From NCBI GenBank assembly GCA_016648135.1, contig JADDOH010002106.1, forward strand, positions 62,001-126,000: a stretch of 64,000 nucleotides of DNA, given 5' to 3'. The notes below the pieces were generated by a model. That model saw nothing but the letters and a program-made list of their open reading frames with translations. It made no database searches and was not told the DNA's origin. Below are positions 21,640-33,222 of this stretch, piece after piece (positions within the stretch are counted from its first letter, which is position 1; every line of letters starts with the position of its first letter). The position numbers and the translations under genes were made by a program. Source of the stretch: Agrypnia vestita. Lineage: Eukaryota; Arthropoda; Insecta; Trichoptera; Phryganeidae.

Positions 21640-24600
21640 TTTATTGTTTTTTTAATGGTACATCACATACCCTTCAAATCTATATTAGCTACATTGTTAT
21701 TACTGTTCAATGTTTGAAAACCACTGACATTTTGAATTGTTGTTATTAGCATTCAGTGTTTGGAAACCACTGATAATCTGTATAATTTTATATGATATAA
21801 AAAAAATGTTAAAGGATAATGGACAATAAGTATGCCAGCATTATTCTAATGTGAGTGTAAAAAGTTTACTTGAAAAACATACAAATGAAGCGAATATTTC
21901 AAATTTAAATCAAGCATCGTAATTTATTTTGTACATAGGTGAAATGGTGATTGTCCATGAGGAAATATGGTCGAAAAACATTTTACAGTATATTTGTAAT
22001 GGTCAGAAACTCTCTTTACATAGATAAAATTTTTAATAACTCAAAAATAAAATAGATTGAAGGGTCAAGCAAAGTAAAAATGACATGAAATGAATTTTTT
22101 AACAATCGTATTAATTAGGCTTTTTAAGATCCGTGTTGATTGTACAAATAATGGATGAAAAAATACCAGCAGGGCCTAACAAGCCAGGCAAAACTTTTGG
22201 ACAGTGAATGACGGCCGGGCTTATTACATAATGATGTGATGTGCTGGACTAAATTAATTATGTATTCCTCACTTTATGTCATCAAATGGAGTCTCTAGCG
22301 GTACTCTGTACAACTGAAGGTACAGTAGGATATGAAAATTATTACAAATCTACAATGCACAACATAGCAAGCAACAACAGCTGAATATATCGCGGCTGCG
22401 CTCATTTTAATACACGTACTACAGTTCAACATAAATCTTAAAACGAATGACCTCGAATGTGCAATGGATGAATTTCCAAATAAAATATATGATACATAAT
22501 ATACTGGGGCAGTGAACTTACATTCATCTCTAGGTTTGCGATCAACTAAGCGTCAACCATTTCGAAGCAGAAAATATTTCAAAACACACACAAGATGTCG
22601 CTTAACATTTATGTGGTAGTTATTCCTAGAGTCTGGATGACTCGCACGCCGTGCAGACAGCCAAAACTAGAGCTGAAGCGCTGCATTTATTTCTAGTTTA
22701 ATGCTACCACGGCCTTCGACCGCAGTCAAAAATATCAAAATTTTGAAATTGATTAAATTTAAGTGACAGCTATTGCAAAAGAGAAAAACTAATGGAGTGT
22801 ACGAATTAATGACATTCAATTCGCAGTTGTACTTCTCTCACTCACAGTTATACTGTTGTCACTATAATATAACGCATCTATAATATATAAATATATATAT
22901 AAACTTCTCAAATTGATTATCACATGTGCCAATATTTATAGAATAACGTGGCCCTAATTATTACGCTCAATTGAACAGAAATAATTTTAATTGAACAATT
23001 GAATCAGAAGTATGTAATATATTTTCGTGAAATGATACAGAAAAGATATTCGCAATATGAAATAAAATATCGACTTATTGAAACTCCAAAATGTATTTGA
23101 TTCGAACAAACTTCTGATTTTTGTGTTTTTAATTGTGGGTGCATCACGATAAAGCTACAAATAGGCAAGAAAATATTTTAATATCGGTCACACTTAATTT
23201 GTTAAACAGATAAATTCAATATGTATAATCATACAAAAAAAAACGGATGTTTCATTCAAATGTGACCACACAATGAAACTTTATTTTTGGAAATCTAATT
23301 TTGAGAGAAATCACAAATGTCTATTTTTGTTAAGTATTTTTACTATCTATAAAAATATAAATTCCTCTTTCAGGTATGTCTCATTCGTAAAAATTCAAAT
23401 ATCAAATGATTGTACCGGAATATAAACTTTTTTAACACAATCATAAATGTGAAGCTTCTTTCACACAATCATAAATGTTCATTTTTTTACTGCACAAAAT
23501 AAATTTTTAAAAGTCTGTCAGTGGGTATTTTAAATACTATTTTTGTCTGTGAAGCCACAAGGCCATACATTTTACATTATTTGAAAAAGCCGAGTTAAAA
23601 TAGATAAATATTTAGTAATAAGAATATTGAGATGAGATATAATTTCTATAAAGGTTATTTACACATTCACCCAACAGATGAGGGTTTAAAATATTCAATC
23701 TTTTACGATTCACAAACATCACAATAACAATAAAGTAACAGCTATTCCACACAAAGCTTTACAAGTTTCAAGATTCATAAACTATCATCGCACAGTGAGC
23801 GGATCGAGGTAACTGGAAAGTGGAACCAACCATTACGTCATAAACAAATGAAAGGCATTTGTAATAAAAAATAAAAGTACTACAGCTCGGTAAGACGTAA
23901 CAAAGTGCGTCAAATTGTATCTCTTGAGATGCAAAAATATGTATTTTGTGATTCAAAAAACTTACAATAATAATTATTTTATTAAACCACTTTCCGGGTA
24001 CCATACATGGGCCAGACAACTATTAATATTCAATTGTTGTAATGGCGTACACAATAGTGACATTTTGATACTGTTAATTTCCGATTTTTTCTGTGCACTC
24101 AGATATCATTATGAAAAATATGTCCCTCATGCCAGTTTATATGCGCATTACCTCGCATCAGTAAGTTTTTGATATTGTATCCTAATCAGCATAATTTAGG
24201 TTACATGACGTCTTACGGCGCGTGTATACAAATGAAGTTTTCGCTCGGGTTTCTGAACTTTGGCAGAATGCATGAGCATCAATCAATTTATTGAACTATT
24301 AGTACTAATTGTGAACTATTTTTTTCGCAAGTGTTGAGAGCAAAACTTCATCTTTGGACACGACTAGGCAACATTTATATATTTTGCTCATGGACATACT
24401 CATCAACTGGATGACATTTGTCTAAAAAAATCAATATACCGAGAGTATAAAGGATAACCTTTTTTGTGCAATGAGTTACATATAGTACTCTACAAAAGTA
24501 TATAAAATATTAATTAAGTATTCCAAAAATAATGATGTTCGGATCCGTAAATCTAAAGTAATAAAATATTCAGATTTTTTTTAATAATAAAGAAAATTTT

Positions 24601-25437
24601 TTCATTTTTACAGCAATTTTTTTTAGCATTTTTCACATCGTACCAGCGAATGTTAAAAAATAATATAATAATGAAATATCGGGTAAATTTAATTACTTAT
24701 CACCCTTTTGTTGTGAAGATGCACGGGTCAAATTATTGTAACTTAGTTATCGGATAAAATAATATTTTTGATCAGAATAAAACGGTAAAGAAAATAAAAG
24801 AGTGATTTTGCTAAACTCTAAGAAGAAAAATATAAAGATATGTTTCTATATTAAGCATTTACACAATCAATTACTCAGGAAATAGTAAGTAAGGCTTTCA
24901 CGCACACCAATCATACGGTTCAGTTAACATACTAATTGCGTACTTTCATAACATAACGCACATCGAGAATAAATTTCAGAATACAACCAATATTTATGAA
25001 AAAATAAATAATTTCACGAGAGATTTATGACAAAGACAATAATTGTGAAATTATTACAGTATAAAAATATTTTTTTAACCTGAGAGCATTCTCGGAACAG
25101 TTTCTAAATAAGATTTTAATGAAAATAATTATTCCAAATACAGCTTTTCCCGATAAATTTATATTTAGACACATATTATGGATTATATAATTCCGGAATA
25201 AATAAACGCTCCGATTAACTTAAATAAAATTTCACTCAAAAACCTCTCGAAATTCCTTTTAAACTAAAGAATTTAAGCAAATACACGATAATTTAAGCAT
25301 AAGACTTTAATCTATCAAAAAGATGATTCAGTCAGTCGGGGCTGCTCAATTTCAGCCTCGAAAAATAACCACAAGCACCATCCAATTTGTTTGAGTTCAC
25401 GTTTACTATAATAAAAGATAAGGAATTTCCAGAGAAT
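21640..25437. other. Intergenic region between the gcm and RB1CC1 3' ends
   Basis: About 3.8 kb of AT-rich, mostly unique sequence between two convergent genes. No gene or transposon was recognised. A loose hairpin (TGGTAG...CTACCA, 22614-22712) is visible but pairs poorly. Frames around 23.8-24.2 kb have no recognisable domain. Long 3' UTRs of either gene could extend into it. Confidence 0.5.
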
Positions 25438-25443
25438 TTTTAT
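25438..25443 (-). terminator. RB1CC1: RB1CC1 polyadenylation signal
   Basis: AATAAA on the minus strand about 13 nt past the stop codon, an unusually short distance; other signals further left are possible. Confidence 0.45.
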
Positions 25444-25455
25444 TAGTGCGAGATA

Positions 25456-25901
25456 TCACGGAGCGGCCTCCTCGGCCACTTCGGAGATCAGCTCCTCATT
25501 AATACGATCATCCTTTGTTACTTCATAAGGCACACTTTCTTCCGGGGGAACGGTGAAAACAGTCGGCGTTTGCACAATACGAGATGACGTCTCCGGAACG
25601 TTCAAAACCATAGTGGACATTTCAAGTTGCGAGCAGGGAACTTGTTGGTCATCGTTAGTGGGAGACACATTTTGATTGTTGAGCTCTATCGAATCTGGTT
25701 GCTCGCTTCTAGTGTGCTCCTCAGGACAGTACGCCTCTTCCGAGACTATAACCTCGGTGACGACTTCTTCCGAACGTTTGGTTATCGGAATTGTGCATAC
25801 ACTTTTTGTCATCTGAGACTCTCGCGATTTAGAAGAACTGCCGGAGCTGCCTGCAATGGCCGACGCACTCATCATGATCGAACCTTTTTGGTGACTAGAA
25901 T
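25456..25901 (-). CDS. RB1CC1: RB1CC1/FIP200, last exon (acidic C-terminal tail)
   Basis: Acceptor CTTTTCAG. The first two bases complete an Asp codon begun in the Claw exon. It then encodes SSHQKGSIMMSASAIAGSSG and about 128 more Ser/Thr/Glu/Val-rich residues to TGA. There is no domain and the composition suggests a disordered tail. Known vertebrate FIP200 ends only a few residues after the Claw, so this tail is unusual. Assignment to RB1CC1 rests on the phase-matched splice and same strand; a separate small gene is a less likely alternative. Confidence 0.75.
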
Positions 25902-26866
25902 CTGAAAAGCCAACAAAAAATATTATTTTGAACTTGATTCATGTGTGAATGTAATGTAAAAACCCGCTACGAATTAAATATTTTGATGCAAAGAGCCGAT
26001 ACAAACAGAATTATAACAAAAATCCACTTGGCAAAAGGAATTGTGATGAAGAAATTATATTTTTTAAATGTTCTCAGATTTTCACGGCCGTCACATCTTC
26101 TGTGTATAGTTTTCTGGAATATTATGCCATGTATATGGCCGATATACTAATAAGTAATAAGTAATGTAAGTAAGGCTTTCACGACTCTCTGGCTGACGTT
26201 TCGGATCCCATTGCAGGGTCCATCATCAGGGCTGATGTAATCATCATCATCAAATATATACAGAATTCTGTTTATACACAGTGGATACGTTCCACAGAAT
26301 ATCGTGAAAAAAAACGGGACTCTTTGTATAAAAATCAATCCAGGATGTCAAGAAATACAATTTTTGTTCATTATATCAACATTTTATTTTAAGAAATAGC
26401 GTAAGTGTAGAAAATCATAGTAAGATTTATTCACTTTATCACATAATAAATGAATCTGCTTAGGTAGGTGTGATACAAAGTTATTTTAAATATCAAGGGG
26501 TGTATTTTGTTTTGTATCAAACTAACGGGTGCATTCATTTTGAACAAAAATTCAGTCATTAATTGCTATGATTATTTATCTGGTAGTTCTTTGCACGACT
26601 CCTCACAACGAGCTGTGTTATTGCACAGTTTGTTCTACGTTGGATCATTTGTTGTTGGATTGAATTTGCTGTCACTGGGCCTCCACCTACATCACTACTT
26701 TTTTGGAACTAATGTGATCCTCTAAAACTCGAATTTGAAAACAAAATTTTTTCTTCTAATTTTGCAGTGTTTTATTCAAAATTGTGTAAAAAAAAAAGAC
26801 TTTAAAAACAGAATCAGGCGTATATTAATAAAAACAGAATCAGGTGTATATTAATAATAATAATAC
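25902..26866 (-). other. RB1CC1: RB1CC1 last intron
   Basis: Begins GTATTA right after the Claw exon, next to a 2x27-bp tandem repeat (26805-26860), and ends CTTTTCAG. It contains a hammerhead-like motif on the minus strand at 26197-26240. If the intron is retained the frame stops after about 17 codons (26814). Confidence 0.7.
26197..26240 (-). ncRNA. Hammerhead-like motif (Penelope-type terminus?)
   Basis: Minus strand reads CTGATGA, a stem GGACCC/GGGATCC with loop TGCAAT, then GAAAC. This is the same order of core elements as the Penelope-associated ribozymes near 52.6 and 53.8 kb. A convincing helix I was not found, so it may be a decayed solo terminus. Confidence 0.35.
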
Positions 26867-26996
26867 CTTTTTCTTTTAACAAAGATATTTCGCAGCAGTA
26901 TCCAATATCTTTTGGTAGGATCTCGGTAGGTTTTAGAGGTCTCACTTTCACTCGGTAGAAACGAGACCCCACTGGTACATTGTACCTGTTTCTGAT
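26867..26996 (-). CDS. RB1CC1: RB1CC1/FIP200, Claw domain exon 2
   Basis: Encodes IRNRYNVPVGSRFYRVKVRPL and about 22 more residues, matching the final beta strands of the FIP200 Claw (human counterpart contains NRFKVPLGTKFYRVK). The Claw binds FIR motifs of selective autophagy receptors such as p62. Entry phase 0; exit with one base of an Asp codon. Acceptor TTTGCAG, donor AAAAG/GTATTA. Confidence 0.9.
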
Positions 26997-28786
26997 CTGC
27001 AAAGAGTGGGAAAATACAGTATGTATTAATTAAGATAGAAAAATGCAAACATTTTTAAAAATCTCTTATACGGTTAAATTATTTATTAGTGTGAATTTAC
27101 AACAATTGAAAACATATTATTACAGAAGATAAGAGATTGCTTCCTATTGGCAGTACGAGAACTCTGTAATTGTTATTCTCAAGGAGCAATGAATTTCTGA
27201 GGCCTGTGTATTGATAAGACAAAAATATTTAATAAATTCCAAAACAAAATGTTTTTTCATAAAAATGAAGTGTATTCTTATTACTTTAGAGATAAACTCA
27301 CTAACCGCAATATTAGTTAAAATGAGTTATGAATACAAACATTCATATTTTTTCCATCTCTGTTCCAGGTTAAAAATAAGTGAATATTCCGTGTCTATTT
27401 ATAGTTATTTAGTGGTAAGACTCATAATTTGAACATTTTCAATAATTTTAATATCATATTTTGAGTTTTTAAACCTCATTATCTCAAAACTACTTCAATG
27501 TCACATAGTAAGTCTTACTTCTAAATGGACGATGTATTTTCCTCTTTTCTGCTGTAAAATATGGGAATATGTGAAATTTTTGTATAATCACACTTTCAAT
27601 GGGTATAAATGATCCTATGTAGTTTTGTGATGCAAATAAATATAGCAAAATCAAAGCCATAAAAAAAAGTAAATAAGCAAAAATGATAAAAATGCAGAAC
27701 TTCTTTTGATAAAAATGATTCAAATATTAAATAACTCAAAATATAAATTTCATACTAAGCCGCTCATTTGAAAATCCCGGTAATTCATATTTCGAGATAA
27801 TTTTGAGATTGTTGTGCCATGGATCCATTATTTAATAAAATTCAAAACTTTACATTTAATAAAATCCAAAACTTTACATCACATAGTTAGAATTTTTTAA
27901 AGTTATAGAAAATTAACAACATGCACGGCTTTTTCACTTCACGTCGGCCCATGTGTACTTGTCGACACTTGTCAAATAGTTCGATATTACCAGCCACTGC
28001 ACATCGCTAATTGTCGAACAGAATGATACTAGAAGTTCTCGCTTCAATCTTCATGCACTATTTTCTCGTAATGATACAGCATTTTTCAGATGTTTCCTCG
28101 AAATGTGCATAAGTATATTTTTTATCCTTTGCGATTTTTTAGTAATTCCACAATTTTTTTGCAAACTCTTAATTCATTAATTCGATAGATTTAATGAGTC
28201 CAGCACAGTATGATTTTTTTGGTTCCTTGAATTTCAAATTAATGAGATTTCTGTACTAAGGTATCGAAGTAAGAACAAATAAGTCTAAAATGTCACAATT
28301 TATTACCACTCATAATGATTTATTGTAACTACCTAATACACACTAATCTATTAATGGCAGTTAATAATCGAATAAGTAAGCCAGATAAAACTGTTTGATG
28401 GTTCGGTCACCAGTCATTATTCATAGGAAGGTTTTTAGAACAAATCAATATCAAAAGATTTTAAAATATATTGTGTTCTTGTAAGCGTTGATATTAATTT
28501 TACCCTTTTGTTTTTTTCAATCAATCAAAAGATTTTGAAATATATTGTGTTCTTGTAAGCGTTAATTTTAATTTTACCCTTTTGTTTTTTTCAATCAATC
28601 AAAAGATTTTGAAATGTATTGTGTTCTTGTAAGCGTTGATATTAATTTTACCGTGGTGTAATGCTAATTGGCTCTCGACCAAATGTGATAAAGGAAACCC
28701 TCTGAATATTTTTATTTTTGGGATAAATATGCAGATATAAATAAGTTTTAAAGCAGATCAATACATACTGTCTTTCTATTTAATAC
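26997..28786 (-). other. RB1CC1: RB1CC1 intron between the Claw exons
   Basis: AT-rich, with a 74-bp tandem repeat at 28443-28653. No coding potential recognised. Confidence 0.7.
28443..28653. repeat. Tandem repeat, 74-bp unit, about 2.9 copies
   Basis: The word TTCTTGTAAGCGTT recurs at exactly 74-bp steps (GTAAGC at 28481, 28555 and 28629), with AATCAATCAAAAGATTTT in each unit. Confidence 0.95.
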
Positions 28787-28921
28787 CTTGACGGCAATGC
28801 AGTAATCTTTGTGGTCGACCTTGCCAATATAATAATGGATTTTAGTTTCATCTCTAGATGGTTGCTTGAGATCGAGGGTTGCCAAACAGTCAATGTGCAG
28901 GAGGAAAAGAGTTGGAGAATC
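28787..28921 (-). CDS. RB1CC1: RB1CC1/FIP200, Claw domain exon 1
   Basis: Exactly 45 codons: DSPTLFLLHIDCLATLDLK then a hydrophilic loop and YYIGKVDHKDYCIAVK. It aligns by eye with the vertebrate Claw segment containing SPTLYFLHSESL..LDLK and GKVMEKEYC.AKKA. Both introns are phase 0 (acceptor TTTGTAG, donor CAAG/GTATT). Confidence 0.92.
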
Positions 28922-29204
28922 CTACAAAGAATATAAAAATACATGATCTATTTTTATTATAATATAATTAGTCTGAAAATTGGCTCATGAATTGTTTAAC
29001 CATCCTTCATCATTCCAGTTCTTCTCTGTACATTTCATATCACGTATATCAAAATTAATCTAAGAGTCATATTTAAAGAATATAGAATGTTATGAAAAGA
29101 ATAAGTATAGACGGTGAAACTCTTTTGTAGAGCTTATTTTTTCTTACAGGCTCCAGTATCGTACATATAAATATGAAAATCAAATAGTAAAACCACATTC
29201 TTAC

Positions 29205-29385
29205 CTGAACAATTGTGTAGTTATTAAACTCATGATCCCACACAATGAGGACAGTATCGCCCGTATTGCAAGATGTCGAGCTAAATATTGCTGCAGGGAT
29301 ACTGACAGGGACTTGATTTTTGGACACCTTTGGGCGACTTTTCGGATCAGGGTTGGTGGCCGAATCTTTAAGCTCCACATTATCA
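29205..29385 (-). CDS. RB1CC1: RB1CC1/FIP200, exon leading into the Claw
   Basis: Sixty-one codons' worth: a Ser/Pro/Lys linker (DPKSRPKVSKNQVPVS) followed by GDTVLIVWDHEFNNYTIVQ, the first strands of the Claw (human: GDLVLIILDERHDNYVLF). It takes one base to complete a Thr codon from the coiled-coil exon and leaves in phase 0. Acceptor TTTTTCAG, donor CAG/GTAAGA. Confidence 0.92.
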
Positions 29386-29697
29386 CTGAAAAAATTCAAT
29401 AAAATTTGTAAGGTACACGCTTTAGATTTATGATTTAAGAAAAATCAAGTGAAATATGGTAATGAAGGAAATTGGAAAAAACTTAAATATTAATTAATTA
29501 TTGCCAGTGTTTTAGTGAAAAATGTACAATAGAACATGCATGAAATATGTACGTATATTTAATGTCTCTGCTGAGCATCTATAATATACATATCTTGATT
29601 AATGTCAATCCTTCTGGGAACAAAAATTGTAGTAATGGTGTTCTTGAAAAATATACTCAAAATATTCTAAACATATACATATTTAAATTCAACTCAC

Positions 29698-30734
29698 GTT
29701 TGCTGCTCCTTGACGTCTGTGCTAATGAGATCAGATTTCTCACTAAGTTTCTTTTCCAGCAAAGCTTTCTCAGATTCTAGAGTATCGAGACGAGCTTGCA
29801 AGAAAGCCATACTTTGGGAGTCACTAGTCTCCGGATCACTCAACTGCTGGATTGTTTCCTTGTACTTCATGCACTCTCTCAAAAGTATAGACTCTCTTTC
29901 TCTACTCTGATCCAGCTGGCGCTCCTTCTCATCTATTATCCTTCTCACCGCTTCGTTCAAATTTATTTGTTTCTCACATTCGTTCTTTTTGAACTCATCA
30001 GCGAGCTTCAGTTTCCATTCTTCCTCTTGTTTATCTAGAGCGATTTTTATTGCTTCCTCTCTTTCAATCTCCATGTCCTCTTTCGTCTGAAGAAGTATAG
30101 CTTTATGATTGGCTATTTCGATCATGTCAGACCGTTCGATCTTCTCCAAACTGGATTCTGAAGGGGATCGGTCCATGCTAGTCAGAGCCACAAGACGAAA
30201 GCGAGATCTCAATGACTCAAGTTCGGCTTTAAATTCATGAGTCATTTTCTCTTGCAGTTCTTTTAATGATTTCTGTTTCGATAATTCCATTTCCTCCACT
30301 CTCTTACTGGATTCCTTGGCTGATTCATCGTAGTTTCTAATAATTGTTTCTAACTCTCTAACTTTAGATGTCATCTCCATGACTGTTTGGGAAAATTTAT
30401 TTTCAAGGGAAGAATATTCTAATTTGTGTGTGCGGATTTCTTCATCTCTTTGTGTTAAAGTTTTTTTAATATCGCTAAGCTCTAGTTCGTGGTCTACTGT
30501 GAGCCTTTGAAGAATTTCTCTTTCTCTTACGGCGTTTTCAAAATTGCACTTATCCCAAGCTGTTAATATTTCGTTACATTGTTTTTTTAAGGCTTCTTTA
30601 TTGCCTAAATTTTCAGTTTTCAGTTTTCCAAGTTCGTCTCTTAAAATATATATTGATTGAGAACACACATTGGAAACCGAAGAGAGCATTTCTTTAAGGC
30701 TATCAACTTCACTACGCTGCGATCCGAGATTTTC
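29698..30734 (-). CDS. RB1CC1: RB1CC1/FIP200, large coiled-coil exon
   Basis: About 345 residues starting ENLGSQRSEVDSLKEMLSS and continuing as heptad-rich Glu/Lys/Leu coiled coil. Around the middle is the motif MDRSPSESSLEKIERSD, characteristic of metazoan FIP200. FIP200 is the scaffold of the ULK/Atg1 complex; the coiled coil mediates dimerisation and spacing between the N-terminal ATG13-binding region and the C-terminal Claw. Acceptor TTTCAG and donor AAAC/GTGAGT agree in phase with both neighbours. The first Met in the frame (30689) is internal and not a start. Confidence 0.92.
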
Positions 30735-31496
30735 CTGAAAGAGTTATAAAGCATTGTAAACCATATGCCGATATTAAACAGCGATTAGAGTAATTACAAA
30801 ATACATATAAACAATATAATACATGTATAAAAAGCAATATTAAGATAATCATTTAAATTTTCTTATATGTCATGCAGAACATCAAAGTTTGAGAATATGT
30901 AATTTTTGCACTAGATAAAGGTGAGAAATGCTTGTACACGTTTATATATACCAAGGGGACGAGAGAAGGACGGGCCGCCGAATGGTGAAATTGCTGTCAC
31001 CAAGAAATAGCAAAACAATAAAGCCAAACAGCTGGAGCGAATGATGCACCAAATAACTACAATAATTTGCAGAATACAAGATTACTACATTAAGAGAATT
31101 TAATACATTAATGTAGCACTTGAATATCACGGATCACTGAGAAAAATTGACATTACCGGCACATGCGTGGCTAGCACTATATCACGTCAGTTAAACAAAT
31201 CAGATTTACAATTCGTAGTTCTGTGACCTACCAAGACAACAGTACAAAATGAGATGAACATAAGTGCTCGTGTAAATCCTAGAGTCTTATTCATTTGCAG
31301 ATGGTGACGATACAGATCTCAAATGACTGTGAGAACATATTACATAAATTTACAAAGAAAACTACTCTCAATTTGATTTGATGCGATCGCGAGATTTGTT
31401 TTACTGACAAAAGCGTTCGAGTCACCGTAGCGACACTACGTGCTCTGGATGCAACGGATGCGTGCGATAGCAGTGCATCATCAGGATTCTCTCTAC
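30735..31496 (-). other. RB1CC1: RB1CC1 intron
   Basis: GTAGAG to CTTTCAG. It contains no recognised repeat. The 24-codon read-through after 31497 (to a stop at 31422) is therefore intron and not coding. Confidence 0.7.
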
Positions 31497-32100
31497 CTGC
31501 AGCAGAGAGGCCAGGGTTTGTGATTCCAATGGTGAGGAGGCCCAGTGAAGGCTGGTCGGTGGAGACTCTTCGATATAAAACTCGGCCGGTTCAAAGTCCG
31601 CCCTTTCGCCGAGTACCCCCGTCGGGGACGAGGGCGATGGCGGCAGCCCTGGAGGGGAAAAGGAGGTCCCCGCTTCGAGAGGGGAAAAGTAATTTCGCAC
31701 CTCGAATGGAGAAGGAAGGAAGGTATCGGGAATTCCTTGTGGAAAAAATGAATTTGTCCTTTCTGAAGAAAATTTTAAACTCGTAGGCGAAAAAGTGGGA
31801 GATAGAAGGCAGTCCACATCGTGTTTACGGGACGGCGATAAAATTTCAGGGATCGGGGTGAGCGGAATGTCCGTTTCCTTTCGAGGGATGGTTTTTCTAG
31901 GAGGTTTGGCGGGAGGGTTGCGCAGCACAGCTTGGGGGCGCACCTCTGTCAATGTGGAGACATCGCACGCAGCCGAGGGGGCCAGGGGAGGCGCTGCCGA
32001 TGCGGGGGCTGTGGTGGATATTGCGCCGCCAGTCCGGTCAATCATCGGGCTTTGAATGACCTTTTCAAACTCCTCAGTGTCTGTCTCAGATTCAAAACCA
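31497..32100 (-). CDS. RB1CC1: RB1CC1/FIP200, acidic/Ser-Pro linker exon
   Basis: Begins GFESETDTEEFEKVIQSPMI (acidic) and continues about 180 residues rich in Pro and Ser with many Ser-Pro sites (LSPS, FSPT, FSPP), ending LASLLQ. This is the disordered linker between the N-terminal and coiled-coil parts of FIP200, a region likely to be phosphorylated. It accepts one base from the preceding split Arg codon and exits in phase 0 to LASLLQ-ENLGSQ. Donor CAG/GTAGAG is acceptable. Locally GC-rich, which explains long open frames on the opposite strand. Confidence 0.88.
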
Positions 32101-32243
32101 CTGTAAAGAAAAAATTAAGAGTTACTGTGATGTTAGCGAATTATATGATTCTTCACCATGTAAAGAGTCATATTATAAAAACTCATTTATATACACAATA
32201 TATATTTCAAAACTAATGTATAATATTGCAAAATTATTCTCAC

Positions 32244-32327
32244 CGATCTACACCAGCTTCTCTAACGACAGCTAAATTTTTTTCATCGACCACCGGAAGC
32301 TCCATGCTTTTCTCAGTATTTCCCGGC
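32244..32327 (-). CDS. RB1CC1: RB1CC1/FIP200, small upstream exon
   Basis: 84 nt encoding PGNTEKSMELPVVDEKNLAV followed by VREAGVDR, between ATTTTAG and CG/GTGAGA, with phases that match the next exon (split Arg). It starts with one base of a codon, so at least one more exon lies to the right. I could not find it; the N-terminal part of FIP200 (several hundred residues) is missing from what I can recognise. Confidence 0.8.
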
Positions 32328-33222
32328 CTAAAATGATAAATACAAATGTACACTTTCTGCACTTGTCAATTTGCTCATCTCTTATTTAGAAATGATGTGT
32401 TGTAAAATACTGAATAGTTCTTGCTACTTATGTTATATGTATACCACCCCAATTACAAAATTTACATTCTGATTAATGCATTTCTTAAAATTATAAAGAG
32501 GAGCAGGTCTAATGTTTGATGACAATATTACTAATGATCTTATAAACTACTGTAACGCCAACATATTTCATTCTCAAAAACAATTCCATAGATGACGCTA
32601 AAAGGCCAATTCTGATTTAATGACAGCTAAGGAACTACCGTCAAAGTCTGCCCAGAGATGGCTCCATCTGTTGTTACAACACACACACGAAAGATGTTCT
32701 TCATTATATCAAGTATCCTAAGAGTCAAGTATAATTTTACTAGGAGATGGCGACACTTTCGTTTGTAAAACATTAACAGAATATTACCAGAGATATTCAA
32801 ATACTTCATAACACATATGTTTTCCGTATGTTCTGCATTATCCTGAATACAAGTCAGACATCATATAGAGATCTTTACTGATCTTGAGTCTGAGCCTTTG
32901 GCCTTCCTTAGCTGGCTTAAAACGTAACTCACAGAGGATCTAGTCTGGGGACCCAGTAGAGGAATCTCTTTAGTGACTAGAGGACAGCAATCCACGCAGA
33001 GGACTCCGGGGCCGGTTGTAATACTACAAAGCGGCGTTATAGGCGCTTGTCCAGCTTATCAGCGAGTGATTACCCGTCATTTGTACCCACGCCCTGGAAG
33101 TGTGTTCTCAATTGCTTAAGCGGATAGACCGCCGTCCACTCGAGTCCTTTATACTACTATTTATAAATAATATTTAATACCTTTGATTTTCCTATAATAT
33201 TAACATTTGCATCTGATTTAAT
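32328..33222. other. Probable RB1CC1 intron or flank, with a GC-richer repeat-like patch
   Basis: 32328-32870 is AT-rich with no recognised feature. 32870-33165 is markedly less AT-rich (GGGGACCCAG, GGCCGGTTGTAATACTAC) without an open frame on either strand, and looks like a decayed repeat of unknown class. Confidence 0.35.

Noticed and set aside
22611..22712. Possible pre-miRNA hairpin 3' of gcm
   Set aside because: Only two short paired blocks (TGGTAG/CTACCA and CTAGA/TCTAG) with large internal loops; not convincing.
31520..32216. Plus-strand frames opposite the RB1CC1 linker exon
   Set aside because: Antisense shadows of a Pro/Ser-rich, GC-rich exon whose minus-strand phase and splice sites agree with neighbours.
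32627..32809. Possible upstream RB1CC1 exon
   Set aside because: No acceptor/donor of matching phase and no similarity to FIP200 N-terminal sequence.
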